DNA of 64,000 nt. Source: Montifringilla adamsi. Taxonomy: Eukaryota; Chordata; Aves; Passeriformes; Passeridae. Below are positions 10,316 to 23,542 of the stretch, piece after piece (the first letter of the stretch is position 1; each line of letters starts with the position of its first letter). The notes beneath the pieces were generated by a model. The model worked only from the letters and a program-made list of their open reading frames with translations. It was not told where the DNA came from and searched no databases. The stretch spans positions 3,951,617-4,015,616 of the forward strand of contig JAGGNK010008226.1 of assembly GCA_017590115.1 (NCBI GenBank), in the 5' to 3' direction. Position numbers and translations under genes: made by a program.

Positions 10316-13121
10316 GCATTTCTTTAAAGCATGGAGAAGTAAAAGGAAAAGGCACCAGCTGGCTGCACAGCTCTGACAGTGGTGTATCAGTCATCACAAT
10401 GGCTTTTGCACAGTCTCAAGTCACAGGTGCAGAATTTTTTCTCAACTTCTGTTGCTTTATGATGGCTCTGGTTGAAATCATAGGAATCTCATTGCAAAGG
10501 GAATGCCTTTCAGCCTCATTGCAGGGGGGAATGGGATGCGCTGATTTTTCAGTGCAGAGCTCAGAGGAGTTTTTTGCTCAGCAGCCAGCAGACACTGGGA
10601 TAATTGTGGTTTTTTCTTTGAGACCTCCACTGTTGGGGGACAGTTTAGCGGGATGTCACACAGCAAAGCACAGTCAGGGAAGTCTGTAAATCCATCAGGA
10701 ATTGCTCAGAATGTCCCCCACCACTGGCTTGACTGGACAGTGTTTGAGACTGGGATTCAGATACCAGAGGGAGGTATCTTAATGCTTAAATGCTTAAATG
10801 GGAGGGCAGAATGCACTGAAGTGGTGTCTTGGGAAGGCTGCACACCTCAAGACCAGATCTTTTCCACATGACAAAAAATGTCTTTACATGTGCTGTGTTA
10901 AATATTATCACATCACAAGGAATCTGGAAGTACTGAAGTGGAAAATTCTCCCCCAGTGTTAGCAGTCATGTGGGTTTTTCTCTTTTTTTCTGTTCTTTTA
11001 AGACCTTCACATGTGAAAGGTGGCACTGTGAAGGTAATTATTACCAGTGGTGCCTCTGACAGCAGCATCCATTTTATTTTGCATGAGTAACTTGATTTAG
11101 CTCTTCTAGAAGCTGCTCTTGGTGAAATAGTAGTGTAAGGTTTCATATAAACAATGGAAAGAAGTGCACCAGCAGATTAAACCTTGGACATATAAACTGT
11201 CACCATCCTTACTAGGATAATTTATTATCAAAAGCTAAAGAATCTAACAGCTGGTTAAAGTGTATAATGAATGACACCCTTTTAGCAGTTGTAAGCTTTT
11301 TCTGTTTGCAGTTGTAATTGCCAATTTGTGTCCACAGAAAGTACATTTCAGAGGCTTACTGTATGTAAAGTTTGATTAAAAACATGTATGGATTTTTAGA
11401 TCCTTTTGAGCCCTCTTGAAATTGAACAGTGGCATATTTGATTTGATCAGTACTACTGCAGGAATAGAAAACCTGATAGATTTCCTATTTCCAATATGTC
11501 CATGTTCTGTTCTCTCTGCACAGCCATACCCGTTGCTCCAGCAGACCTGGTGAAAAACCATCTGAAGAACATCTGGTATTTTCAGAGTTGCACATGAGAA
11601 GATAAACATCAGAGGTTTTCTTTCCTGCCAGTCCAGAACTTGCTTGGATTCTACCTTCTTGTGTCACTTCAAGCAAACTTAAGTTATGAGATGATCAGGA
11701 CTGTCATTCAGGAGATGGATGGAATGACACAGTTTTGATCTTAAATCAGCTCAGTTGTACCATTGCCAAATATAAGGTGATTGAAGAAAGGTTTTTTGGC
11801 ATGTAAATCATAACTTGTCTCCTTCATCTCTCCTGTCTCAGCTGGCTGCCAGACATGCTTTGCCTACCAAGGCAGCATGTCCTTAGTAAAAAGGACTTGA
11901 TGAGAAACAGCAATAATCTACTCTTCTTGACACATTTGTTCATTCCCCTTTAAGAAATGAAATGTGAACTGAAGTTATAACCATCTTTAATACAGATTAC
12001 ACAAACCAGTTCATATTTACTAAAAACTAGCAACCAGAATCATTTTCTTACTATTGTAAGTGTGATGGAGATTATTTTATAAAGACCTTTTTAAGCCTCT
12101 GTTAAGAGTTTTATTGTGGCTTTTTTTTAAGTAAAAATGAACTTTTGACTTTGAAAATATTAGAAATTTGTTACAGCTAGTTCAGTGTTCGCATATCCTG
12201 AAATGAGGAATGATTTAAAATGACATTTTGATCTGGTAATTATAGAATCACAGACTATTCTAAGTTAATTAAGGCAATTTTAGTGAAAATAGGCTGCAGT
12301 TATGAGAACTAAAACAGTTACCTTGACCTTGCAGTTTAACATCTCAGAACTGTTACTGTAAATAGGAACCTGAAGCTTATGCGTGCTGGATAATGATCTA
12401 GATCCAGCCCTGCAATCCAGACTCCATTTTCTTGTAATGAGGTTGAGGTGAGTTAGGTATTGTGAAACCCTTGGAATTAATGTCTCTGAGTACTGAGCTT
12501 CTGTAGCTTTCCTCTGGCTTCAATTTACACACACATTGTGGCTTTCCTTAATATTAGTGACTTATACTTATTCCTAACTATTTGCCTCTGTTATTGCAGT
12601 AAACAAATTTTGAAATGCAGTATGTTCTTTTTTTCCTTGATATATGTAAAATACACATTATTGTGTATATAAATTGATGGCTGTAATTAAAATTACCTTA
12701 TTTCCAGTGGGTCTTTTCAACAAGGTTTTGTATTTAATCACAAAAAATAGCTTGGAGGGTTGCTTAGTCCGACTTCCCTGCTTCAAAGCTGGAGATTCTT
12801 TGCCTCTCTGGCCCTGTTGTAATGTTTGACTACTAGGATTGCAATTTTTTTTCTGATACACAGTTGAAATTTTCTGGGTGGGGCTCGTATCTGCGGCCTT
12901 GTTCATTCTCTGCATCTTCAAGAATAACATCTCTGTCTTCTCTTGTACTCTCACATTTGATAGCTGAGGACAACAAGATTTTCCCGTTTGCCTTCTCAAG
13001 ACCCAGGACTTCCCGTGGCATCTCTTGCCTGCCATGGGCTGTGGCCCTCTATTGAGTCTTGGGGCTTCCCACTGAACTGGCTTTCCAAAATCCTTCTTGC
13101 TCTGGGGAGAAACTTGACAAG
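10316..13121. other. Intergenic, no gene seen
   Basis: This is AT-rich single-copy-looking sequence downstream of SEC23IP. Open frames (for example 10267-10689, 140 codons) show no domain, low-complexity bias or splice context. It could include an extended SEC23IP 3' UTR. Confidence 0.6.
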
Positions 13122-13151
13122 TTTGGATAAAAAGGAAACTTTTTATCCAAA
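13122..13151 (+). other. Perfect 13-bp hairpin with GAAA loop
   Basis: Bases 13122-13134 (TTTGGATAAAAAG) and 13139-13151 are exact reverse complements separated by GAAA. If transcribed it would form a stem capped by a GNRA tetraloop. It is too short for a pre-miRNA, and its function is unknown. Confidence 0.8.
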
Positions 13152-16100
13152 ACAGACAAATAAATGTCTTTGTATCTTTATAAATTAACCTGTCAGACAG
13201 AACTTTTTAGGCTTTACAATGTCCTTTGTTAGTTAAAATACAAATTTTTTTTAATATATATATATATATGCAACACCAACACCATGACCACTGGCCTCAT
13301 TTCCATATTAAATATCAGACTGGAGGGTTATATACATTTGTATTTATCAGCTCTGTCACATGAGCAATCTGATGAGTTTGCTTAGATAGCATTTTTAAGA
13401 AGGTGCTGGACAGTGATGCATCCCCTTGGGAGGGGACAGCAGCACCAAGGAGCAGTCAGATTTTATGGGTGTGGGAGAGGAGTTGCTGCAGGGGGACCTG
13501 GCAGGCAAGGAGCTGCCTTGCAATGGAAGGGGGAGCAGGAGAATGCTGCAGGAATGAGGAGCATCTGGAGTGCAGAAATTGGTTGGGGAATATGGCATAA
13601 AAATGAGTTCTAGTTATAGAAACAAAAAATGGGCTGCAACTACAGTAATGAGCCATTCTTACACCTTAAAAGCAAATGGAAGTTTAGACATAAAGGAAAG
13701 AAAAATGAGTGTAACCTATAGTTATATAAAACAAAGAAAAATAAAATGAGTTTATAGAGTGATTTTAAATCTGCTACAAATGAATACTTTGCTTCCTCAG
13801 CAGAAATCTTCCTTGTGTGCTGCAGCACACACCATACACAGCACAGCTCCCAGTATATCCAGTAAATTTTCATGGTTTTTTTTGTATGTATTATAATGCA
13901 TAATTAAATAGATAAGGCTAATTGCACTTTAATTAGTCAATCCACATACAAAAATTTAGTTTTCCCTGCTATATTTTCATCTGTGCTGAAGTTATTGTGA
14001 GCATTAAAAAAAAAAAATGTCTAGAAGATGGAATCTAAATATCTATGGAACAGGGCATAGAAAGAAGGTGGAGATTTTTATGAATTAATTCCAAGCAAAA
14101 AAATCAGAGCCTCTGTAAAAAATCCATTACCTTCCCAAAAAATTCCCATTTGGACAGAAGTGAATTTTTTATTGAAAACTTTTTTTCTTTTGGAAAACTT
14201 CTTATCCACTGCTTCTTTTCCTCTGTTGCAGGACTCCCTGCTTCTGCCAGTAGGAATGTTCCTGTCCCTTGGGAACACCTCCTCTCACAGCTGTTCATAA
14301 AAGCAGCACAGTCAAATAATTCCTCCTTGTGCTGGGAGATGCCTTGCATGATACAAAAAATTTCCAGTAACTGTGCTGGAGTTGTCCTGGTCCTTTCCTA
14401 ATGAATGTTAAATTAATATTTATAACTTTGTCTCTGCAATATGACAAATGTTTTACAAACTCTGTCTAAAATGCTATTTCCATAATAATATTCTCCCTGA
14501 TTCCTTCCTGTATGTGATTATTTTTTTTTAACATGTGATGAATAATAAAATCTAGCATTTCATATTTCCTACAAAATGATCAGTGCCAGGCTGCTGCTGG
14601 TGGAGACTGGGTGTCCAAATAGGAGCAGGGATTGGGGCAGAGCTGTATTAATGGACTATTATTTTTAATCATCCCTTTGAATTAGGGTGTGTTCCCCAGA
14701 GCTGAAATAAAAAATCCCATTAATTTCTGTTTAATAATGGGAAATATTATTTCATGTGCCTGTTCCCATTTCAGTGCTCTTGGCAAACCTGTGCTTAATC
14801 CAAATGGTGGAATCACTGGCAACTACTTGGATTTAATAGGAGCAGTCTGGGTTTTTTTTCCCCACTCTTCTAACAGCAACCCTTGAACTCTGAGCTTGGC
14901 TCTAGACTTGATTTTCAGAACTGTAAATCAGGATTAACTTCCCAAAGGCTGATGGAAGCACTCCAGGGTAATATGATTACAGGCAGCCTGCAGGGCACTT
15001 GCACAGAGCCACTGAGGGGGGGTTCATTTCCTTCAGGTGCAGATTTACCAGGGATGTCCTCCACAGAGTTCCCATTTTCCCTTGGGGGCAGGAATGGGGT
15101 GAAGGGAAGCAGGAGATGGGCTCTGGGTGCCACACAGCTCCTGGGGGTCTGCCAGGAGGGAGGCTGAGGGAAAAACGGCCATTGCAGCATGAGCTGGGAC
15201 CTGCTGCACCCACACGGGGCCCTTGGGGCATCCTTGGCCCTGCATGTGGGGAGTGAGCAGAAAAGTTGGGAATATGGGAACCCTGTGTTCTGCTCTGTGA
15301 TGCAAACAGGGAAGAAAAGCAGGGATGTAGATGCTACCCACAGTCACCAGGACCCAGGGCTGTCCCTGCAGAGCTGCTTTCCTGCTGATGTCCCCCTGAC
15401 CTGTGTGACAGCACAACCATCACCCAGCACTTCCTTTTAGGGTTTATTCCTTACTGCAAAGCCACCAATGGACAGAAAACCACAAACTGCTCTGCCCTCT
15501 GTTGCAGATCCCAGAGACCAAAGTATTTGTCTTTTTTCCACAGTGGAAATTTTCAGTGACCTGAGCAGAGGTGGCCATGAATACAGGGTTTGCTCCTCTC
15601 ACTCAGCAGAGCTGTTTGGAGAGCAGAGAACCCCACCTAATGCATACCCTTGAAGGTAAAATGCAGTTCCCCAAAGTGCAGGAGGAGTGGTGCTTTCAGC
15701 TTGATGGCTCATAAATGAAGGAATCTCAGGCTTCCTTTACATATGGAGGCTGTAAAAGAAATATCTTTTGTATGTCTATAAACCAGCTTCAGATCCATAT
15801 AAAGCCAGGCAATCAAAAGTGAAGTGTGTCTGTGTAAGAGATGGTTATAGAGAACAAAGGCCTGAGAGGAGAACAAATGAAGCAGTTGACCTTGTAGCTC
15901 ACTTTCTGCCAAAAACCAGTTCAAATAACTTTTAATGTCATCTTGTTAAAATGGCCTCATGAATAAAACCAAAGCAATGTTTATGCTGGAGACTGCTGAG
16001 TGCATGAGTAGCACAGGGCTTATTCAGAAACCAGGAGCTCACTTGAGTGTAGTGAGAAGTCAAGTTTTCCCAAGCTGAGGTTTGTTATGGGTGTTGTGGA

Positions 16101-19100
16101 ACATTTGGTTCTTCATCTGCTGGTAGCTTAGGGGGTTCATGGTGTTCTCTGCATTTCAGGATGTTCAGGTATGATTGTTCTGTTCCCACTTTTCTGTCTG
16201 CACAAAGAACGGAGAAAATGCAGCTCTGAAGATTTAAATAATCAGCTCTAGCTCTAGCAGCCACCAGGGATGGTCTAAGGTGGTGTGTGGAAGGGAGCTG
16301 GAGAAGGGATCTGAGGGAGAATCAGGTCTCAGATTTCTGTCCATGTAAAGTAGCCAGGAAAAGGGGAGCTCAGCTTTGTCATGGCAAATACTTCCCCTGG
16401 TTTTCCTCCTTTGCTTCTCGGTGGAAGCTGCATGTGGAGAAAATACTGACAGTGAAAACCAGGAGTTGTAGCTGGAGAGCAGAAATAAATCACCTCCGAA
16501 AGTCCTTCATGAAGGTGGCAGCATTTCTGCAAAATAGCTTGGCTAAATGATTTGTTAAGGGACTATTTTTTCTCAGAGCTGAGCTCTGTCAATAAACAAG
16601 ATTAGTTTTGCTTTTCAGGCCATCCTTTGTCCAAATAAATGTGGTTTCAGCCACTGGAAGCCTCTTTGTTAATAGGGTCATGATACAAGTTTATTGATTG
16701 AGGTGTGGTGACATCTCATATTGAGTGATTTGTGAAATCCTCTCAGGAGATAACACTTAGAACACAGTGATGCCTGACAACAGCATCAAAAGAGCTATTA
16801 CCAGAAACTACAAACTGAGATAGAATTAACAATTAGATACAAATGCATATGTACATATTATGTCTTTATGTAATGAGGCACCTGTTTGAAAAGTCCTGAG
16901 GACAGAAGAGGGATTTCTCCTGTATCACCAGTGCTTGATTTGCAAAGGGGCTGAGAGCCTCTGCCCTGTAACCTGTGAAGCAGGTGCCTGGGCACAGAGA
17001 ACTGCCTGAGCAGGAGCTGCAATAAACTGGGTTTGGCTCCCAAGTCCTCCTGAGCTCAGCCATCTGTGCAAAACTGCTCTGTGCACCCAGATGTTTTATT
17101 ACTCATAAACTGGAAGAGGAAATAAGTGCCAAAAGTGCCAAATACATGTGCAGAATACGGGCAGCTTCTTCAGCCTTTTGTCCTTTGCTTTGATAATAGA
17201 TCTCAAGCTTAACCCTTCCTCCAAGAGAAATTATACAAGTTATCAACCCTCAAAGGTGTATTGAACTGAAATCCACTTCAGTGATTTTATCATGTCCCCA
17301 ATTTATTTTCAATATGACCTTGATGTGGTACCTTTCTTTTAAATGACATTAAGTTCAAAATGCCAGCTGCAGCAGACCACTGACACAGCAGATTCAAGGC
17401 AGAGATGGAAATGTATCTGTGCTGTGCTCAAAGGGCTCATGCCAGGCTCCTTTTACTCTAATGTGAACTTAGTAATTAGTTCTGCAATCACTCAGGTGGT
17501 GTTTTGACATATTTGGAGTAGTCACATCACCCTACAAGGCTCTTTCCCTATTTTGATCACTCAGTTGCCAGCTTGGATGTGTCTGTGCAGCTGAGGGGCT
17601 GCTTGGTGACCTGGACTCAGGTTAAAAGTAGTTCAGAAAGAAAAAAAAGCTTTTTCCTCTGGATCAGCTCCTGGTTCAGGAGGAACCAAAGAACTTCTCA
17701 GCCACAGCAGAGGTGACAGCTTGGAGCTGTGGAACTTAGGCCAGCAACACTGCTGGAAGCAAATGCTTGTCAAGCTCTTCCCTGGGAGGTTTATGTGGCA
17801 ACAATGATTTTTTTTTATTATTTGAGGTGAAAATATGTAACAGACTTACTGTCTGCAACAGCAGCTCCTCAGGTGCCATTTGGTGTCTGTGCAGGCTGGA
17901 TTACTTAACAAATATCTTCTGCACTCTTTAATCTGAGTCATTGTTATAATGTACAAAGGATTTTTGCTCACTAATGTCCATGGGAGGTCTTTAGGCAGGC
18001 AGTCTCCTGTTGACTACAAGCAAATATCCTTAGCAAAAAAATCTAATGTACCATTAGTACAGGAGTAAAAACCCTTTGGACAGTCTGTGTGTGCTGAACT
18101 CACAATGTGCCTAATTTGCTGATAAATGTACCTTGTTAGGTATGATTTTCTCCAGATATGCATTGACCTTTCCTTGGATTTCAGCAGGAGGTTCATAGTT
18201 AAAGTACAAGATAATTAATGGCCTAGCTAATCATATCAGATGTTGTACTGGAAGCACTGAGAGTAAAGCAATTAGGGATTAGTTCAGTAAAAGTTAATAT
18301 AATCTGAAGGCTAAAAAAATTGTAGGTTTGGGCTTGGCCAGCAGTGAAACTTTGGAAGTTTGTAGAAAGACAAACTCTTTCAGAATAGGCATAAATTAAA
18401 TGAGCTTAACACTGGTCCTTTATCATCCACAGCCCTAAGGAAAGCTTGAGGCATCCTGTGCTTTCACTAGCAGGGGCCAGGATTTTGAAGATCACCAAAT
18501 TTATTTAAAATTGAAGCTGATGGTAGGAAGGGGAAGGAAAGGGAAATTTTTTTCAACCTTAATTGCTGGGAATTGTTAAGAAAAACAGTGTGAAGAATGG
18601 ATTTGGGAGCAAAGTAGAAAAACCTTTTGCAGGGAACTTGTCTGTGCTGGCAGCTGGACCCTCCTGTGGCTGAGTAGCTCCTGGTCTTTACCTGGCACAG
18701 TACCTGGGATGCCCCTGATTTGCCTTCTGCTGGACTTCTTCTCCCCTCATCCTGCCCAAGGAAAATGCCTCATTCCAAAACCCCTTCCTTGCCTGCTGCA
18801 TCGAGTCCAGGCTCGTTTCTTCTGGTCACACAGTCAGCTGTGAGGGCTCAGAGCCTGCAGGAGGGCTCAGCTCTGCCCACACAATGTATCTGCAGAGAAA
18901 TGAAATAATATTTTCCCTTTATTGCTCTTCATTCCAGGTGTCTCTGTGTGTAACTCTCCAATGCACCCTTGCTAATCAAAGCAATATTCTGCAGCATGGT
19001 TTTGTTATACTGCCCACATTTATTATAATAGAATATCCACTGGGAGAGAGCAGCCAGGGCAGCAGAATGGTACCTGTAAATAATCCTGGATCTGGGTGAA

Positions 19101-22100
19101 ACAAGCAGGAGTCCACAATGTGGGCTTGGTGATGTGATAATATACCATATTAAATGCAAATAACAGAGCAGTAACAGAGCAAGACGTCAGTGCTAGAAGA
19201 AGAAATTCCTACCAGCAAAGGGCAATGTCAAAAATATTCACTGCCTGGCTTAAACTAGATTTGATCATTACAAACCTACAATTTACAGCCCAAATTAGGC
19301 TTTTGAGTTGAAAACATGATTTCTGCCTCAGCTTATGGATGTGGAAGCAGAGAAAACACCAGAAGTAGGGACAGATGGCTTGTCATCTTTGTAAGCAGTT
19401 CCCTTAGGAATGTACCAACTTTCAAATACAGAGAATATGTGCCACTTGCCAAGGTTTGTCACAGAGCTCCACAATCCCTTGACTCCAGAGCTGCACAGAA
19501 AAGGTCTGTGTTAAGAGCACAGGTCTCTGGATAAATTGTCTTTTTAGGTACCCAAGAGAATGATCAGAAAATCCCACTGGAATATAGAGGGAAAGGAGTC
19601 TGTTCTAGATGCCTGACAAACCACAGTAGTCACACACAGCACATCTGAGGACAAACAAGAGTAGTGCAATTCCTTTTGTGTCCCCTGCAGTTTTTTGGTG
19701 GTGTCTGACCTTGTCTGGCTCCAAAATATGCTGCCAATATTTTAACAAGGGCTTGCTATGGATAGAAAGTGTTCCTGCCCAACCTTGCCCATTATCCAGT
19801 GGTAAACTTCACGTGCCAGTGGCAACCTGCAATGCAAAGGTAATAAATGTCTCATTTCTTGCTCTCTTGAGGGCACTTTAAAATGACAATGAACTCCACA
19901 ATCTTTACCTTTCCATGCTGAGTTTCAAGAAAGAATTCCTTCAGGAGAGAAAGGAATTTCTTAAATTCTCTTTAGTAAGGGAATTTCAGCACAGATTGTT
20001 AAAATTTTCACCTTCAGCGCAGTGAGTTAAGGTCTTGGGGCTGAGCTTTGTGCTGATATATTTTGCAGAATTCCAGCTCTAACAAAGGAGCTCCTGCAAT
20101 GCCTGCCAGCAATAAAAGCAAACCTTGAGTTTATCTTGGCAACACTCTCACTTGCATTCTATCCAAAACTATAAAATACTACTATCAGCCCCGAATCCAT
20201 TGCTTCTGAGCAACGAGCTTCAGGATTCAATTAGTGTATCATTATTCACATACACCAGAGAATGACTCTAAGTACCTTTCTCAGAGATAATGACAATGCC
20301 TTTACTCAGGCAGGGATGGTGCCCATGAGATAACCTGCACTGCAAACCTTGATGCTCTACGTCCATGGTGTGCTCATGTCCTGCAAAAGTAGCAGCTGGT
20401 TTAACTGTGTATTCTGCTCAAAACCAGACCAGGCTCTCTGCCTGATACTTCCCTCTACAGGGGAATTATGGCTTTTAGGAGCTCTGTTAGTACTGACCAT
20501 TATATATTAATAAATACACTGCTGAACTTGTTTTAATTTTATCTTTTTGAGGCTGCTTTAGCGGAACCTAAGTAGCTATTTTCATGCCTGGTGCCAAATG
20601 TGGGAAGTACTATATAAAATGAGGATTAATCATATCAGAAATGGAAAGGCAGTTGAAAGAGAATGGGAGTTTGTTAGTGCTTCAGTGGGTTTTAGATGTG
20701 GCTTGGCATGTTTTTGGAGGGCAAGTCCTGCTGACAACCTCCTGCCCTTCCCTCCATGGCCAGTTCAGTCCACACGTCTGCAAAGGCAGTTCACAAAAAT
20801 GTGCAGCACAATCAAAAGTCCTATCTGAATGTGAAAATACCCTTTTAAGATCCAAGATGTGAAGGGGAATATAAGTGTTTATTTGCATTAAATAGTGAGA
20901 TACAGGAGTAAAGGAGGTCAAATAAAATGTTAATACCTTTATCTTGCTCTGAGACAATAATTTGTCTTGCAGCATCAATTATGCTCACACAGACTTTTCC
21001 TGTGCACATTTCAGGGGGGAGTCTTCATTCACATTTTTATTCAGGAACAGGGAAACAAAACCATGGAAATAAATTACAATTTCTTCTTTGATGTGGGAAG
21101 GAAAGACCAGCAGCAATAATTTTTCCAGAGAAAAATGAACAGGTGTGAGAGACTCCTGTTTGTGTCAGTCCCACAGCCAGCAGCACCCTCCTGTCCAGAA
21201 AGATTCCTTCACAGGGAAACTTCACCTGGCACAAGTTGGTTTTGGGAAGCAAAACCTCCCAATGGATCTATCCTGCTTTTCCTGCAGATTGCTTCTCTTA
21301 TTTCTCTGCTTCCTGGGAAAAAACAAAGGAAGGAGCCATGTGGAAATTCAATCCATTCATCCTTCTTGTCATCCCTGTGCAATCAAACTCTCTCATATTT
21401 CTTGAGGAGACTCAAGGGCCATTTAATCTCTTGGAAGGAAGAGCTGATGAGCCAGAAAATGAATGAATTATCAGCAAGTGCAGACAATCCATGGGAGAAC
21501 AATACAAGCAATGCTGACCTTGTGTAAGAGAATTTGTGTACAAGGCATGAAACCAAACGCTGATGATTTTTTCCTTCCTTTAGTTTTGACTCTAAGCAGT
21601 AAGGAAAGAATTACAGGCTGAAATTCTACAAACCTGGATGGCCTGTGTTAGTTATTCTGTCATGTTGGTCTTGAATACCAAATTTCAGAACTTTTCTCTC
21701 TCAGGCACTTCAGTTGTATCTATTAATGTTGTCAGATAACCTATGTTTTGTGAGAAGGCAAAATTTATTCTGTAGGATCAAATATGATTAAATTATTTTC
21801 TTGTATTTTCATTTTGTTGAAATGAAAGGAATGGTTTTAACTACAAACCTCTCTGAGCATTTCCCATGTTACAAACCCCTGTTAAAATGTGACAATCCAG
21901 AAAGCAAAATAATGACAGATGTTTTTATTGCCCAAGACATCTTATGTGTGAGTGGTAAATTACTGAAGAGGAAATCAGATTTCAAAAAATTCTTTCAGAT
22001 TTAATAATATGGAATACTACCAGCAGCACAGGTTTCGCTTGGTTTTAATAAGATTTTTCAGCTGTCAATTTAAAAAATCCCCCAAATCAATACTTTATAG

Positions 22101-23289
22101 GCAGGACAGCTGCCACAAAATATGATGCCAAGAAAAACAAAGCCCTGTTTAACATGAGAATGGCTTTCCATTTTCTTCATTTCTGTGCTTAGCAGCGTTT
22201 AATTCCTGGAACTATTCTGGTCCTGATTACAATTTACAACTAAACACAAAATGACTCCCTTTGGAAGCTCTGTCTTTTGGCATGTTGTGTAACTGACATT
22301 ATTCATGGGGATCCTAGCTCAGTTATATGCCCATCAATCACAGCTTCGTTTGGATTGGGCTTTTTTAGTGTTTTTTTACCTTCTTTTTTCTCTTGGTTTA
22401 TTGGTTTCTTGTCAGAAATGGAATATTGCATGACAGCTCCATTTATATCTAATACAGAACATGAAATTATGACATTTCTATTATCTCATAAGAAATAAGG
22501 TTTACAGTGTGTTCTTGCAGAAAGTATAAAACTACAACCAAAACATTTATATAAAATAGATGGAAGTGATCTAATTAACAGAGCAAACTCAACATGCATT
22601 AAAATTGAACTTCATTCAAAATGCCTTATTAAAATATAACAAAATAATTAGAATAAAATCCTTAAACTGTTTAGGAAAAAAAATTACATTTACACTGAGA
22701 AAAGTACAGCTTCTACTATTACCAGTCAGCATAAGATGATGTTTTCTGTCCAGTCCAGCCGCATCATAAAATTATAAACTCATCTATACTTGTGTCAGGA
22801 CTGACAACCTAAACTGTTAAAGGCAATCTTTGTACATAAGGAAGAATAAGGTTGTTTTACAGCACCTTCAGGGTCCTTTATAAATAAAGCTCTGAAAGGA
22901 AGTTCAGCCAAAACCTCTTTTTGAGTTTCCCTGGCTCTACATGAGCAGCAGCTCTGCTTTCAAACAGCAACGTGGCACTTGCAGCCAAGGGCAGGAGGAG
23001 CCCGGTCACTCCTGGTGACCTGATCTGCTGGGGAGTTTTCTGTCCAGGTGCCTGTGGCTGTGCAAAAGGGGATGGAATTGTGCCAACAACCACCACCCTC
23101 TTTCTCCACATTACTCTGCTAAAATTGGAGCTATTCTAATGCAGCATAGGATCAATTTTCCTGCAAGCTCAGTAGCCAAACAAGACAGTAAGTAAAATTG
23201 CTGGGGGTGGTCTTTGCAAAATCATTAACAATGACTTTGCTACCAGCAGCCACTGGTGTTTTTTTTTAAATTTTCTTTGCTGTTAACAC
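13152..23289. other. Intergenic, no gene seen
   Basis: About 10 kb without a supportable gene. It includes an (AT)8 run at 13254-13269 and a GC-richer patch at about 14960-15450, where several overlapping open frames on both strands arise simply from few stop codons. No CR1 or LTR was recognised here by eye; old fragments could be missed. Confidence 0.6.
13254..13269. repeat. (AT)8 microsatellite
   Basis: A simple dinucleotide run next to a T-rich stretch. Confidence 0.95.
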
Positions 23290-23542
23290 CATGAGGAGGC
23301 AATGGGCGGAAAATGATGCCCAGGAAGTTACACCTGAAGATGAGGAAGAACTTCCCTGTGCAGTGACTGAGCACTGGAATAGAGACCAGAGATGTGTGGG
23401 GTCTCCCTCCCTGGGGATGTTCCAGAACCCTCTGGGCACAATCCTGTGCCCTGTGTTCTGGGATGGCCCTGCTTGAGCAGGGAGGTGGGACCAGGTGAGC
23501 CACTGTGCCCCACAAAATCCTCTGATTCTGTGAAAATCATGC
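23290..23542 (+). mobile_element. CR1 LINE fragment, 3' end, + strand
   Basis: The order of phrases is that of the avian CR1 3' region: a GAGGAAGAACTTCC stretch, GCACTGGAATAG, a TCTCCCTCCCTGG block, ATCCTGTG, GGCCCTGCTTGAGCAGGG, and then the terminal CTCTGATTCTGTGA, which resembles the CR1 3'-tail octamer repeats. It is diverged and 5'-truncated, as is usual for CR1. Confidence 0.85.

Noticed and set aside
10267..10689. 140-codon open frame just after the SEC23IP polyadenylation signal
   Set aside because: It begins in an A-rich run, has no similarity and overlaps likely 3' UTR or flank.
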